DNA of 44,331 bases from a virus, in the IMG/VR virus record IMGVR_UViG_3300042876_000708, positions 1-44,331 of that record; one strand, written 5' to 3'. Below, piece by piece: positions 37,166-44,331 of the stretch. A program made the position numbers and the translations under genes. The notes beneath the pieces were generated by a model, which saw nothing but the letters and a program-made list of their open reading frames with translations, had not been told where the DNA came from and did not search any database. Position 1 is the first letter of the stretch. Every line of letters begins with the position of its first letter.

Positions 37166-37666
37166 ATGCTCACCCACCCCCTGGCCGAGCTCTACGACGG
37201 CACCGTCGACGAGCTCAAGCGCACCCTTACCCGGGGCGAGCTCTGCCTGATCGCCGACGTCATGAACGGCACCTGGCTCCTGCCCGGCCTTGTCGGCCAG
37301 CACGTGCTCGCCAATGTGGCCGACGCCTTTGCCCTCTACCCCGGCCAGTACGAAGACAAGTGGCAGGTGGAGAAAGAGGCGGTTCTCGGCAAGCTTCAGG
37401 GGCTCCCCGGCTGGCACCTGGGCGTCTTGGAGGTGTGGGCCGCCCGCTTCTGGCAGCAGGTGTCGAACACCCCGGGCGCCTGGGACCACGACCCCTACCT
37501 GACCCCGGGCGGCTACGCCGAGGCGGGCGCCCTCGACCAGGCCGAGAAGAAGCTTGCCCACGCCGCCGACCTCATGGAGCAGACCAAGGGCGCGTTCAAG
37601 TCGAAGCTCATCGCCGAGGCCAAGGACGAAGTGACCGAGGCCTTGCGGCTTCTCAAGAGCCTGTGA
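37166..37666 (+). CDS. Small helical accessory protein, unknown
   Basis: A 166-residue protein with GAGGAGG upstream. The pattern LTRGELCLIADVMNGTWLLP, GLVGQHVLANVADAFALYPG, LPGWHLGVLEVWAARFWQQV is a recurrent small helical family in phages and integrative elements. It lies next to a partner with the HPTHA-LPAG strip, as here. The C-terminus is a helical tail. Function unknown. Confidence 0.65.
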   Translation: MLTHPLAELYDGTVDELKRTLTRGELCLIADVMNGTWLLPGLVGQHVLANVADAFALYPGQYEDKWQVEKEAVLGKLQGLPGWHLGVLEVWAARFWQQVSNTPGAWDHDPYLTPGGYAEAGALDQAEKKLAHAADLMEQTKGAFKSKLIAEAKDEVTEALRLLKSL

Positions 37667-37757
37667 CGATGAACCCTCCCGACCTCTTCTCTCGGGCGGC
37701 GCCGAGTCGTAGCCGTAGGCCGGGCACCGCCCACCGAACCCCTGTAGCAAGCCCCAC

Positions 37758-37785
37758 GGCCCGCCCCCTCGGCGGGCCTCTCTCT
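37758..37785 (+). terminator. Terminator-like hairpin after the accessory block
   Basis: GGCCCGCC (37758-37765) pairs with GGCGGGCC (37771-37778) around a 5-base loop, followed by a pyrimidine tract TCTCTCT rather than pure T. Confidence 0.6.
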
Positions 37786-37801
37786 GAGACTTCGTTTCCA
37801 A

Positions 37802-37824
37802 AATAGAACGAAGTCCGTTCTATT
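37802..37824. promoter_or_regulatory. Perfect dyad AATAGAACG-N5-CGTTCTATT
   Basis: Nine-base arms at 37802-37810 and 37816-37824 form a perfect 23-bp dyad in an AT-richer patch upstream of the head operon. It looks like an operator for a dimeric regulator. GAAC-N7-GTTC is loosely reminiscent of SOS boxes but matches none I can name. Confidence 0.7.
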
Positions 37825-37900
37825 CTAGAAACGCGCCCCCTTCCGCCCCCGCCCCCGATCTGTTCTACTGCCCCCCGTACATCACGCGAAACACCCGAAA

Positions 37901-37948
37901 GAGCGCCGGCCGTGCAGGGGCCTGCATCCCCTGCACGCGTCGGCGCTC
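37901..37948 (+). promoter_or_regulatory. Large hairpin upstream of gpW
   Basis: An inner 10-bp stem (CGTGCAGGGG at 37911-37920 with CCCCTGCACG at 37928-37937, 7-base loop) is extended by an outer 8-bp stem (GAGCGCCG at 37901-37908 with CGGCGCTC at 37941-37948). It ends 28 bases before the gpW start. CGTTTTCG follows, so it may be a terminator or antitermination element, or an RNA leader for the head operon. Confidence 0.75.
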
Positions 37949-37976
37949 GACGTTTTCGCCCCAAGGAGTCGCGCCG

Positions 37977-38186
37977 TTGGCCACAGCCGCCGAACTACTC
38001 GCCGCCGTCGACGCCGCCATTCTGAGCGTGCTCACCCACGGGCAGGCCCTGGGCACCGAGGGCAAGACGTGGACGAAGGCCGACCTGGGGCAGCTGCGCG
38101 AAACTCGCAAAGAGCTCCAGCGCGAGGTGGCCGCCGCCACCCACCCCCTGCGCCGCGCCTGGGCCGGCACCGTGGGGCGCGACTGA
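37977..38186 (+). CDS. Head-to-tail joining protein, gpW-like
   Basis: A 69-residue protein starting with TTG (AAGGAGT at 37963-37969, 7-base spacer). ELLAAVDAAILSVLTHGQAL, then GKTWTKADLGQLRETRKELQ then REV, matches the small gpW fold of two helices and a beta hairpin. gpW fills the portal channel before tail attachment. It overlaps the portal gene (TGATG), as in lambda, where W precedes B. Confidence 0.8.
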   Translation: MATAAELLAAVDAAILSVLTHGQALGTEGKTWTKADLGQLRETRKELQREVAAATHPLRRAWAGTVGRD

Positions 38187-39835
38187 TGGGGGCGGCGCTG
38201 GCCCTGCCCCGCGGCACCGTGCTCGACGCCGCCGGCACGCCCCTGCGGCCCTCGGCCTCACACGGCCGCCACGTGCGGCGCCACGGCGCCACCGCCAAGG
38301 GGCAGCTCGTCAACTGGATCAACCAGGTGGTCGGCGCCCGGGTGGCCGAGCGCGAGAAGCGCGTCGTGTCCGACCGCGCCGCCGACCTCTACGTCAACTC
38401 GGCCATCGCCAAGGGCGTGATCGACGGCGTGGTCACCGAAATGGTGGGCACGGGCCTCACCCCGCTGCCCGCGCCCATGCTCGAGCACCTCGGCCTCGGC
38501 AACGACTGGTCCGAGGAGTGGAGCGCTGCCTGCGAGTCGCTCTTCGAGCGCTGGGGCTTCGACCCCCGCCACTGGTGCGACCACACCCGCCGCATGAACG
38601 CCTACCAGCTGCAGGCCCTGGCGGCGTTCTACTGGCACCTCGACGGCATCGCCCTCTTCCAGGTGCGCTTCACCCGCGACCCCCTGCGGCCTTCGGGGCT
38701 CTCGCTGCTGCCCATCGACCCCACCCGGCTCCAGACCCCCCAGGGCAAAGAGCACTCGGCCGCCGAGATCTACGACGGCGTCGAGGTCGACGCTGAGGGC
38801 GCCCCCGTGGCCGTGCACATCACGCGGCCCTCGCCGGCGGGCACGTACAGCAAGACCGGGGGCGCGAGCGTGCGCGTGCCCCTGTGGCACGCCGAAACCG
38901 GGCTGCCCCAGGTGCTGCTGGTGTGCGACGTGCGCAACGTGGCCGAGTACCGGCAAGACTCGCTGCTCAGCTCGGTGATCCCCGAGATCAAGACCAACGA
39001 CGACCTCGTCGAGGCCGCGCTCATCCGCACCATGCTGCTGAACCTCTTTACCCTCTACGTCTCGCAAGAGACGCCCGGCGCCGGGTTCCCCGGGATTACG
39101 GCGCCCATGGCCGGCACGGGCTCCGCCGACCCCCAGCAGGTCGACTGGGCGCAGCGCGTCTACGAGCTCTCGAAGGGGTTGGTGCTCGAAGGCCCCCCGG
39201 GGTACAAGCCCGAGCCCATCGAGAACAGCGCGCCCGGCCCCGGGTTCAGCGACATGTGGCGGTCGATCATCTCGCGGGTGGGCATGGCCACGCAGCGGGG
39301 CAGCGAGAACGTGCTGCGCGAGTACAACGCCAGCTACTCCGCCTCGCTCGCCTCCATCGAGAACGCCGAGCGGTTCTCCGAGCTCGGGCGGTGCGTGCTC
39401 AACAGCACCTACAACCAGCCCGTGCACAGCTGGCTGCTCTACGAGCGGTTCCTCGCCGGCGAGCTCCCGGTGCCGGCCCGGTACACCCGCGAGCGCTTCC
39501 TGCGCGAGCTCTACGCCTTCACCCGGGCCGAGTGGCTGCCGCCCCCGGCGCGGGTCATCCGCCCCGACGTGCAGGCCAAGGCCAACCAGGTGAACCTCGA
39601 AACCGGCGCCGACACCCTGCCCGACATCTACGCCCGCCGGGGCCTCAAGTGGCGCGAGCAGCGCCGCAAGACGGCGCAGGTCAAGGCCTACGACCTGCGC
39701 CTCGAGCGAGAGTTTCCCGGCATCTCCATGACCGACGCCCCTCCGGCCCCGGAGCCCCCCACCGGCCGAGGCCCCGACGACGAAGACGAGCCGATCGACG
39801 GGGCAGACGAAGAGGAAACCATCGATGCGCCTTGA
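38186..39835 (+). CDS. Portal protein, lambda gpB family
   Basis: A 549-residue protein from the ATG overlapping the gpW stop. Family signatures include VSDRAADLYVNSAIAKGVID, LLPIDPTRLQTP, LIRTMLLNLFTLYVSQETPG, and the C-terminal GADTLPDIYARRGLKWREQR. It forms the ring through which DNA enters the head. The end is acidic (DDEDEPIDGADEEE). It overlaps the protease gene by eleven bases. Confidence 0.93.
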   Translation: MGAALALPRGTVLDAAGTPLRPSASHGRHVRRHGATAKGQLVNWINQVVGARVAEREKRVVSDRAADLYVNSAIAKGVIDGVVTEMVGTGLTPLPAPMLEHLGLGNDWSEEWSAACESLFERWGFDPRHWCDHTRRMNAYQLQALAAFYWHLDGIALFQVRFTRDPLRPSGLSLLPIDPTRLQTPQGKEHSAAEIYDGVEVDAEGAPVAVHITRPSPAGTYSKTGGASVRVPLWHAETGLPQVLLVCDVRNVAEYRQDSLLSSVIPEIKTNDDLVEAALIRTMLLNLFTLYVSQETPGAGFPGITAPMAGTGSADPQQVDWAQRVYELSKGLVLEGPPGYKPEPIENSAPGPGFSDMWRSIISRVGMATQRGSENVLREYNASYSASLASIENAERFSELGRCVLNSTYNQPVHSWLLYERFLAGELPVPARYTRERFLRELYAFTRAEWLPPPARVIRPDVQAKANQVNLETGADTLPDIYARRGLKWREQRRKTAQVKAYDLRLEREFPGISMTDAPPAPEPPTGRGPDDEDEPIDGADEEETIDAP

Positions 39836-41147
39836 CCTCTGGTACGGCCGCCCCTGGGCGCTGCTGCCCGCGAAGATGGACGAGATCCAGGGCGCCGTCG
39901 ACGCCCTCGCCGCCGGCGCCCGCCTCGAGGGCTTCGCCGCCGGCAAGAGCGGCCACCGGGCCGACGACTCCCTGGTGGTGCACGACGGCGTCGCCGTCAT
40001 CCCCGTCTACGGCACCCTCGACAGCAAGGCCAACCTCATCGGCGACGCCAGCGGCGGCACCAGCTACCAGCTCCTGGCCCGCGACATCCGCGCCGCCGCG
40101 GCCGACCGCAGCGTCGACGCCCTGCTGCTCGACATCGACAGCCCCGGCGGCTCTACCGACGGCGTCTTCGAGGCCGTGGCCGCCGTGCGCGAGGCGCGGG
40201 CCAAAAAGCCCGTTGTGGCCTACACCGGCGGGCACATGACCAGCGCCGCCTACTGGATCGGCTCGGCGGCCTCGCGGGTGGTGGTGTCGCCCCAGTCGAT
40301 GGTGGGCTCGATCGGCGTGCGCATGGTGCACACCGACCGTTCCGAGTCCGACGCCCGGGCCGGCGTCAAGCGCACCGAGATCTACGCCGGCCAGTACAAG
40401 AGCGCCGGCACCGACTCCGCCCCCCTCGACGCCGACAGCAAGGCCTATCTGCAGGCCATGGCCGACAAGCTCCACACCGTGTTCGTCGAGAGCGTGGCGG
40501 CCCAGCGGGCAGGGGCCAGGCTCACCGTGGCCGACGTGCTCGCCAAAGGCGCCCGCGTCTACGTGGGCGCCGAGGCCGTGAAAGAGAAGCTCGCCGACAA
40601 GGTCGGCGACATGACCCTGGCGCGCAAGACCGCGCGGAAGGAGATCCGCATGAATCGAGAGCAGCTCAAGGCCGAACACCCCGAACTGTACCAGGCCGTC
40701 CTCCAGGAGGGCGCCGCCTCGGTCGTCGTGCCCGACGTGGGCGCGGCGGCGGCCGCGGCACGCGCCGAGGGCGTGGCGGCCGAGCGCACGCGGGCCGTCA
40801 AGCTCGTGAGCGCCCACGGCCCCCTCGACCTCACCCTGGCCGCCCTGCAAGAGGGCGCCGAGCCCGGCGACTTCGCCCTGAGCGTGCTGCAGGCCGAGCG
40901 CGAGGGGCGCGCCGCCGGCCTCGACCGCCTGGCCGCCAGCCTGGCCCCGGCCGTGCCCTCGGCCCCCGCCGCCAGGCCCGAGGCCGCCGGCGACGTGGTC
41001 GACTTCATGGCCGCGGCCCGGGCCCGGGCCCAAGAGAAGGGGCTCGGCCTGGCCGAGGCCGTGCGGCAGGTCACCGCCGAAAGCCCCGACCTGCGCGAGG
41101 CCTACGCCCACGACGCGTGCCGCAAGGCGAGCCGCAAGAGCGAGTAG
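39825..41147 (+). CDS. Head maturation protease fused to scaffold, gpC-like (S49)
   Basis: A 440-residue protein with residues about 55-270 forming an S49 peptidase: LLLDIDSPGGSTDGVFEAVA, then GGHMTSAAYWIGSAA with the likely nucleophile Ser140, and GQYKSAGTD with Lys192. The 52-residue spacing equals that of Ser166/Lys218 in lambda gpC. Residues 276-440 are the scaffold domain, also made separately from 40650. The protease digests scaffold and portal N-termini during head assembly. Confidence 0.9.
   Translation: MRLDLWYGRPWALLPAKMDEIQGAVDALAAGARLEGFAAGKSGHRADDSLVVHDGVAVIPVYGTLDSKANLIGDASGGTSYQLLARDIRAAAADRSVDALLLDIDSPGGSTDGVFEAVAAVREARAKKPVVAYTGGHMTSAAYWIGSAASRVVVSPQSMVGSIGVRMVHTDRSESDARAGVKRTEIYAGQYKSAGTDSAPLDADSKAYLQAMADKLHTVFVESVAAQRAGARLTVADVLAKGARVYVGAEAVKEKLADKVGDMTLARKTARKEIRMNREQLKAEHPELYQAVLQEGAASVVVPDVGAAAAAARAEGVAAERTRAVKLVSAHGPLDLTLAALQEGAEPGDFALSVLQAEREGRAAGLDRLAASLAPAVPSAPAARPEAAGDVVDFMAAARARAQEKGLGLAEAVRQVTAESPDLREAYAHDACRKASRKSE
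40650..41147 (+). CDS. Capsid scaffold, Nu3-like, nested in-frame
   Basis: An in-frame ATG at 40650 has GGAAGGAG at 40636-40643, 6 bases upstream. The 165-residue product (MNREQLKAEHPELYQAVLQE) is helical with an Ala/Arg-rich middle, as expected of a scaffold. Lambda makes Nu3 in the same way from within gene C. Confidence 0.82.
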   Translation: MNREQLKAEHPELYQAVLQEGAASVVVPDVGAAAAAARAEGVAAERTRAVKLVSAHGPLDLTLAALQEGAEPGDFALSVLQAEREGRAAGLDRLAASLAPAVPSAPAARPEAAGDVVDFMAAARARAQEKGLGLAEAVRQVTAESPDLREAYAHDACRKASRKSE

Positions 41148-41204
41148 CCGCCGCGCGGCCCGCTCCCCCTACCCGAAACCGCTCACCGCACAGGAGCCGA
41201 CACC

Positions 41205-42170
41205 ATGAGCCAGCAGATCAAGCGCACCTTCACCGCCGGCGAAGCCCTCACCGCCTACGCGCGGGTCAAGGTCAAGAGCGGCACCGCCACCGATCCCGTG
41301 CAGGTCGATCTGGCCGGGGCCGGCGAGCAGCACATCGGCGTCACCGAGTACGCGGCCGCCTCCGGCGACCCCGTCGAGGTGATCCTCAACGCCGCCCCCC
41401 GCTTCGGCACCGCCGCCGAGGCCTTCGCCCGCGGCGCCACCCTCTACGGCGCGGCGGCCGGCGGCATCCAGGACACGAGCTCGGGCTCGGCCATCGGGCA
41501 GGCCCTGGCCGCGGCCACCGCGAGCGGCGACGTGGTCGAGTTCGCGCCCTACCAGGTGCTCAGCACCACGGCCGCCACGGTCTCGGTGGCCGACACCGGC
41601 AGCTTCACCGCCGCCACCACCGTCGAGGCGGCCCTGGCCGAGATCTACCAGCACCTCAAGAGCGCCCAGGGCTTCATCCCCGTGCCGCTCACGAGCCTGC
41701 GCGAGGTCACCACCAACGACATCCCCAACGCCGCCGGCAACGGCGGGGTGCTGGCCACCGACTCCACCCCCACGCTCGAATACACCAACGGCGACACCGA
41801 CAGCTGCCTGCGCGTGCTGTGGGCCGCGTCCAACGCCGACCCCGTCTGCTTCCAGGTGCCGCTGCCCCCCGACCTCAACGACGCCGCCGACGTGGTGATC
41901 CACTTCCGCGCCGCCATGGCGGGCGCCACCGACACCCCGGTCCTCAGCGCCGACTGCTTCTTCAACGAGGGCGACACCAAGGTGGAGGACGACTCGGCCG
42001 CCGTCACCGGCACCACCTTCGCCGAGTACACGATCACCGTGGCCGCGGCCGACGTGCCCGCCGGCGCCCAGACTCTGAGCTGCGAGCTCACGCCGGGCGC
42101 CCACACCACCGACACCCTGAGCCTCACCGCTCTGTGGATCGAGTACACGCGCACCATCCTGACGAGCTGA
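41205..42170 (+). CDS. Head decoration protein with C-terminal beta domain
   Basis: A 321-residue protein. Residues 1 to about 120 match the DUF2190-like capsid decoration fold (FTAGEALTAYARVKVKSGTA, HIGVTEYAAASGDPVEVILN). About 120-165 is a linker with a helix. The remaining 150 residues are a beta-sandwich (VLWAASNADPVCFQVPLPPD, TLSLTALWIEYTRTI). Decoration proteins stabilise the expanded capsid. The extra domain is about twice the usual size and may be displayed on the head. It sits where lambda has gene D. Confidence 0.75.
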   Translation: MSQQIKRTFTAGEALTAYARVKVKSGTATDPVQVDLAGAGEQHIGVTEYAAASGDPVEVILNAAPRFGTAAEAFARGATLYGAAAGGIQDTSSGSAIGQALAAATASGDVVEFAPYQVLSTTAATVSVADTGSFTAATTVEAALAEIYQHLKSAQGFIPVPLTSLREVTTNDIPNAAGNGGVLATDSTPTLEYTNGDTDSCLRVLWAASNADPVCFQVPLPPDLNDAADVVIHFRAAMAGATDTPVLSADCFFNEGDTKVEDDSAAVTGTTFAEYTITVAAADVPAGAQTLSCELTPGAHTTDTLSLTALWIEYTRTILTS

Positions 42171-42244
42171 GCGTAACGCGACCCGGGCTGTGCAGGAGCC
42201 CTCCGCCCCCTTGAACCCGAAACCGTGACCAACGGAGGAATGCC

Positions 42245-43222
42245 ATGCCCAGACCCACCAGCGCCACCACCCTTCAGCGCCCCGACCTCGGGGCCCTCAT
42301 GTACGAGTACTTCATGGGGCTCGACCGGCAGGGCTTCATCGGCCGGCTCGTGCTCCCCGTGTTCGGCGTGCAGGAGAAGAGCGCCGACTACCCCGTCATC
42401 CCGGTCGAGTCGCTCCTCAAGGTGCCCGAAGACGGCGGCAAGCGCGCCCCGCGGTCGGCCTACGGCCGCGACGACTTCGAGTTCGCCACCGGCACGTACA
42501 GCTGCAAGGAGTACGGCCGGGAGGCCCCGGTGGACGACGTCGAGGCAGCCCTCTACCGGCGCTACTTCGACGCCGAAGAGGTGGCCTCTCAGCGCGCCAC
42601 CCTCATGCTCGCCATCCTCTACGAGATGCGCTGCGCCAGCATGCTGCTGGCCACCGGCACCTTCGGCAACGCGGCCTGCGCGGTGGCGTGGTCCACCGCG
42701 GCCACCGCCACCCCGGGGGTCGACGTCAAGACGGCCCGCTCCGCCATGCGCGACGCCAGCGGCATGGAGCCCAACGTCATGGTCATGAGCAAGTCGGTGT
42801 TCGACAACCTCATGGTCACCGCCGAGATCAAGGCCGCCTTCCAATACACGAACCCCATCGAGGGGATGAGCCGCGAGGCCAAGCGGCGCCTCGCCGCCCA
42901 GTACTTCGAGGTGGACGAGGTGCTGGTGGCCGGCGGCATGTACGACACCGCCAAGAAGGGCCAGGCCACCAGCAGCCTCACGCAGATCTGGGGCACCGGC
43001 ACCGTGGGGCTCTTCCGGGTGGCTTCCTCCGAGAGCCAGGACCTGCGCGAGCCCGTCGTGGGCCGCACCTTCCTCTGGGAGGAAGACAGCCCCGAGCTCT
43101 TCGTCACCGAGCAGTACGAAGAGCCCCAGACCCGCAGCCAGGTGTACCGGGTGCGCCACCACACCGACGAGCGGCTGGTGTACGCCGGCGTCGGGCGGCT
43201 CATCACCGGCGTTTCCGGCTAG
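42245..43222 (+). CDS. Major capsid protein, gpE-type position (HK97 fold)
   Basis: A 325-residue protein (GGAGGA just before the ATG). Elements include ADYPVIPVESLLKVPEDGGK, a long helical spine (AEEVASQRATLMLAILYEMR), and the A-domain-like ASGMEPNVMVMSKSVFDNLM then ITGV at the end. It forms the shell with the decoration protein encoded just before. Position and fold pattern support the call. Confidence 0.85.
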   Translation: MPRPTSATTLQRPDLGALMYEYFMGLDRQGFIGRLVLPVFGVQEKSADYPVIPVESLLKVPEDGGKRAPRSAYGRDDFEFATGTYSCKEYGREAPVDDVEAALYRRYFDAEEVASQRATLMLAILYEMRCASMLLATGTFGNAACAVAWSTAATATPGVDVKTARSAMRDASGMEPNVMVMSKSVFDNLMVTAEIKAAFQYTNPIEGMSREAKRRLAAQYFEVDEVLVAGGMYDTAKKGQATSSLTQIWGTGTVGLFRVASSESQDLREPVVGRTFLWEEDSPELFVTEQYEEPQTRSQVYRVRHHTDERLVYAGVGRLITGVSG

Positions 43223-43233
43223 GAAGACAGCCC

Positions 43234-43632
43234 GTGAGCTTTGCCGAGGCGGCGGCCGAAATGGCCGCCGCCCTCAGCAGCGAGGCGGCCTTCGGCGAGA
43301 CCCTGACCGTCGGGGGCGTCGAGGTGCTGGGCACGTGGTCCGACGTGGCCCTCGAAGACCTGGGCTCGGGCTTCGTCGCCGACGCGGTCGAGGTCTGGAT
43401 CCCGCGCTCCGCCGTGGCGAGCCTGACGCGCGGGCAGCAGCTCGTCCGGGGTGCCGGCGGCGCCGTGGCGCTCGACCTGGGCGACGGCGTGGGCCTTGAG
43501 CTGGGCGACGGGGTCGTGCTGGGCCTGGAGCCCTCGGGCGAAGTGTGGGAAATCGACGCGGTGCAGGCGGGCCCGGTCTGGTGGCACTGCCGCTGCTTCC
43601 GCCGGATTCGCCCCGTGCCGCGGGGCGGCTAG
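43234..43632 (+). CDS. Head-tail joining protein, gpFII-like
   Basis: A 132-residue protein starting with GTG (AGGAAG upstream). A helical start (SFAEAAAEMAAALSSEAAFG) is followed by a beta barrel (EVLGTWSDVALEDLGSGFVA, DAVEVWIPRSAVASL, WHCRCFRRIRPV), typical of gpFII-like head-tail connectors. Its expected neighbour, gpZ, is displaced by the exported three-gene cassette that follows. Confidence 0.65.
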   Translation: MSFAEAAAEMAAALSSEAAFGETLTVGGVEVLGTWSDVALEDLGSGFVADAVEVWIPRSAVASLTRGQQLVRGAGGAVALDLGDGVGLELGDGVVLGLEPSGEVWEIDAVQAGPVWWHCRCFRRIRPVPRGG

Positions 43633-43641
43633 GAGGAAAAG

Positions 43642-44331
43642 ATGCGCCGACGCCTGTCCGAAGCCGCCATTCCCGCTGCCGCGGCCCTTGCCCTGGTGCT
43701 CTGGGTCGTGCTGCTGCCCGCGCCCTCGCCTTACTACGGCCCGTCGGTCTACGCCGCGATCAACACGGCCACGCCGATCACGAGCCTCTCTGTGCTGACC
43801 ACCCTGCCCGGCAACGCCCGCTGGTACGTGATCATCCCCACGGGGGGCGGCTGGAGCAACCGCGCGGTGTCGGCCACGACGGCGCTCGGCGGGTACCTCA
43901 CCACGGCGCCCGCCGGCGGGGGCATCACCACCGTCGACTGGTCCGCGGCGCTCACCACCTGGCCCTCGGCCACCGTGAGCACCACCGGGCACGCCCACTC
44001 GTCGTACATCGGCACGGTCGACTGGTCGGCCGCACTCACCACCTGGCCCGCCGCGAGCTACCAGCCCTACCTGGGCACCGGGTCCGCCGCCCAGTTTCTG
44101 CGCGGCGACTGGACGTGGCAGACCCTGGGCACGGGCGGCGGTGGCGGCGGCGACATGTTCAACGCCGACAACCTCTCGGGGCTCACGAGCTTCGGCCGCG
44201 CCCGGCTGAACCTCGGGCTCGGCGCGGCGGCCACCCTCGGGCTCGGCACCGGCGCCAGCACCGTGGCCGCGGGCGACCACGGCCACTTGGGCTACCTCGG
44301 CACCGTCGATTGGTCGGCCGCGCTCACCACC
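43642..44331 (+). CDS. Repeat-rich tail-fibre-like protein, 5' part (continues at base 128)
   Basis: AGGAGG at 43631-43636 precedes the ATG. The N-terminus MRRRLSEAAIPAAAALALVL then WVVLLPAPSP is an arginine-led hydrophobic segment, a signal peptide or membrane anchor. VDWSAALTTWP occurs near 43933, 44017 and 44305, and a longer module ending LRGDWTW near 44014-44115 is repeated near 218-325. The whole gene encodes 583 residues once the overlap is merged. Fibre-like composition is clear, the family is not. Confidence 0.8.
   Translation, partial: MRRRLSEAAIPAAAALALVLWVVLLPAPSPYYGPSVYAAINTATPITSLSVLTTLPGNARWYVIIPTGGGWSNRAVSATTALGGYLTTAPAGGGITTVDWSAALTTWPSATVSTTGHAHSSYIGTVDWSAALTTWPAASYQPYLGTGSAAQFLRGDWTWQTLGTGGGGGGDMFNADNLSGLTSFGRARLNLGLGAAATLGLGTGASTVAAGDHGHLGYLGTVDWSAALTT
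44205..44331. repeat. Terminal direct repeat, right copy
   Basis: Identical to bases 1-127; see the left copy. Delete one copy to obtain the circular 44,204-bp sequence. Confidence 0.93.

Larger units (their letters stand above)
37667..37976. other. Intergenic region with three structured elements
   Basis: About 310 bases between the accessory block and the head genes hold a terminator-like hairpin, an AATAGAACG dyad and a large hairpin, listed separately. A 45-codon Pro/Arg-rich frame at 37669-37806 is not convincing as a gene. Confidence 0.6.

Noticed and set aside
37669-37806. 45-codon frame after the helical accessory gene
   Set aside because: Pro/Arg-rich translation, no ribosome site, and it runs through a terminator-like hairpin.

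Overview
The window is one complete genome of a high-GC temperate tailed phage with a lambda-like (siphovirus) layout, read as an opened circle. Bases 1-127 are identical to 44205-44331, and a tail gene runs in frame across that join, so the unique length is 44,204 bp. An overlap of exactly 127 bases looks like a k-mer overlap left by an assembler on a circular contig, not a biological terminal repeat. The host is not named by the sequence. Very high GC, a lipobox protein, a GH24 endolysin and a lambda-type virion suggest a high-GC Gram-negative bacterium. The phage carries the 3' half of a tRNA-Lys(CTT) gene as its attP.

Layout, starting from packaging: terminase small and large subunits (30631-33374); an accessory block that splits the usual terminase-gpW order (33379-37666: zinc-ribbon protein, ParB-like protein, Rossmann methyltransferase, SPL-type radical SAM protein behind a near-consensus promoter, and two conserved unknowns); head genes gpW, portal, protease with nested scaffold, decoration protein, major capsid and a head-tail joining protein (37977-43632); a three-gene cassette of proteins with signal-like N-termini, namely a repeat-rich fibre, a LamG-like protein and an SGNH esterase (43642 across the join to 2786); tail genes Z, U, V, G/T (with -1 frameshift), H, M, L and a giant J-like tip protein (2783-14891); and a lysis cassette ending at a terminator (14906-16353).

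The lysogeny region holds a leftward exported-protein gene, attP with arm sites, the tyrosine integrase, a leftward lipoprotein gene, and a leftward repressor divergent from a BRO-type antirepressor across a palindrome-rich operator (16365-21054). An early rightward operon of tightly coupled small genes follows (21076-24034). It is interrupted by a compositionally different island at 24031-27180 with two structured, attC-like intergenic hairpins, a second radical SAM protein and a short C5 cytosine methyltransferase. The operon then resumes with a DnaG/D5-type primase-helicase encoded in two frames (27763-30634).

The most unusual signals are: two 13-copy heptanucleotide arrays in inverted orientation flanking the tail-tube gene; the island with integron-cassette-like features; the split primase that reads through in +1; the exported-protein cassette inside the virion operon; and a probable CTG start for the tape-measure gene.
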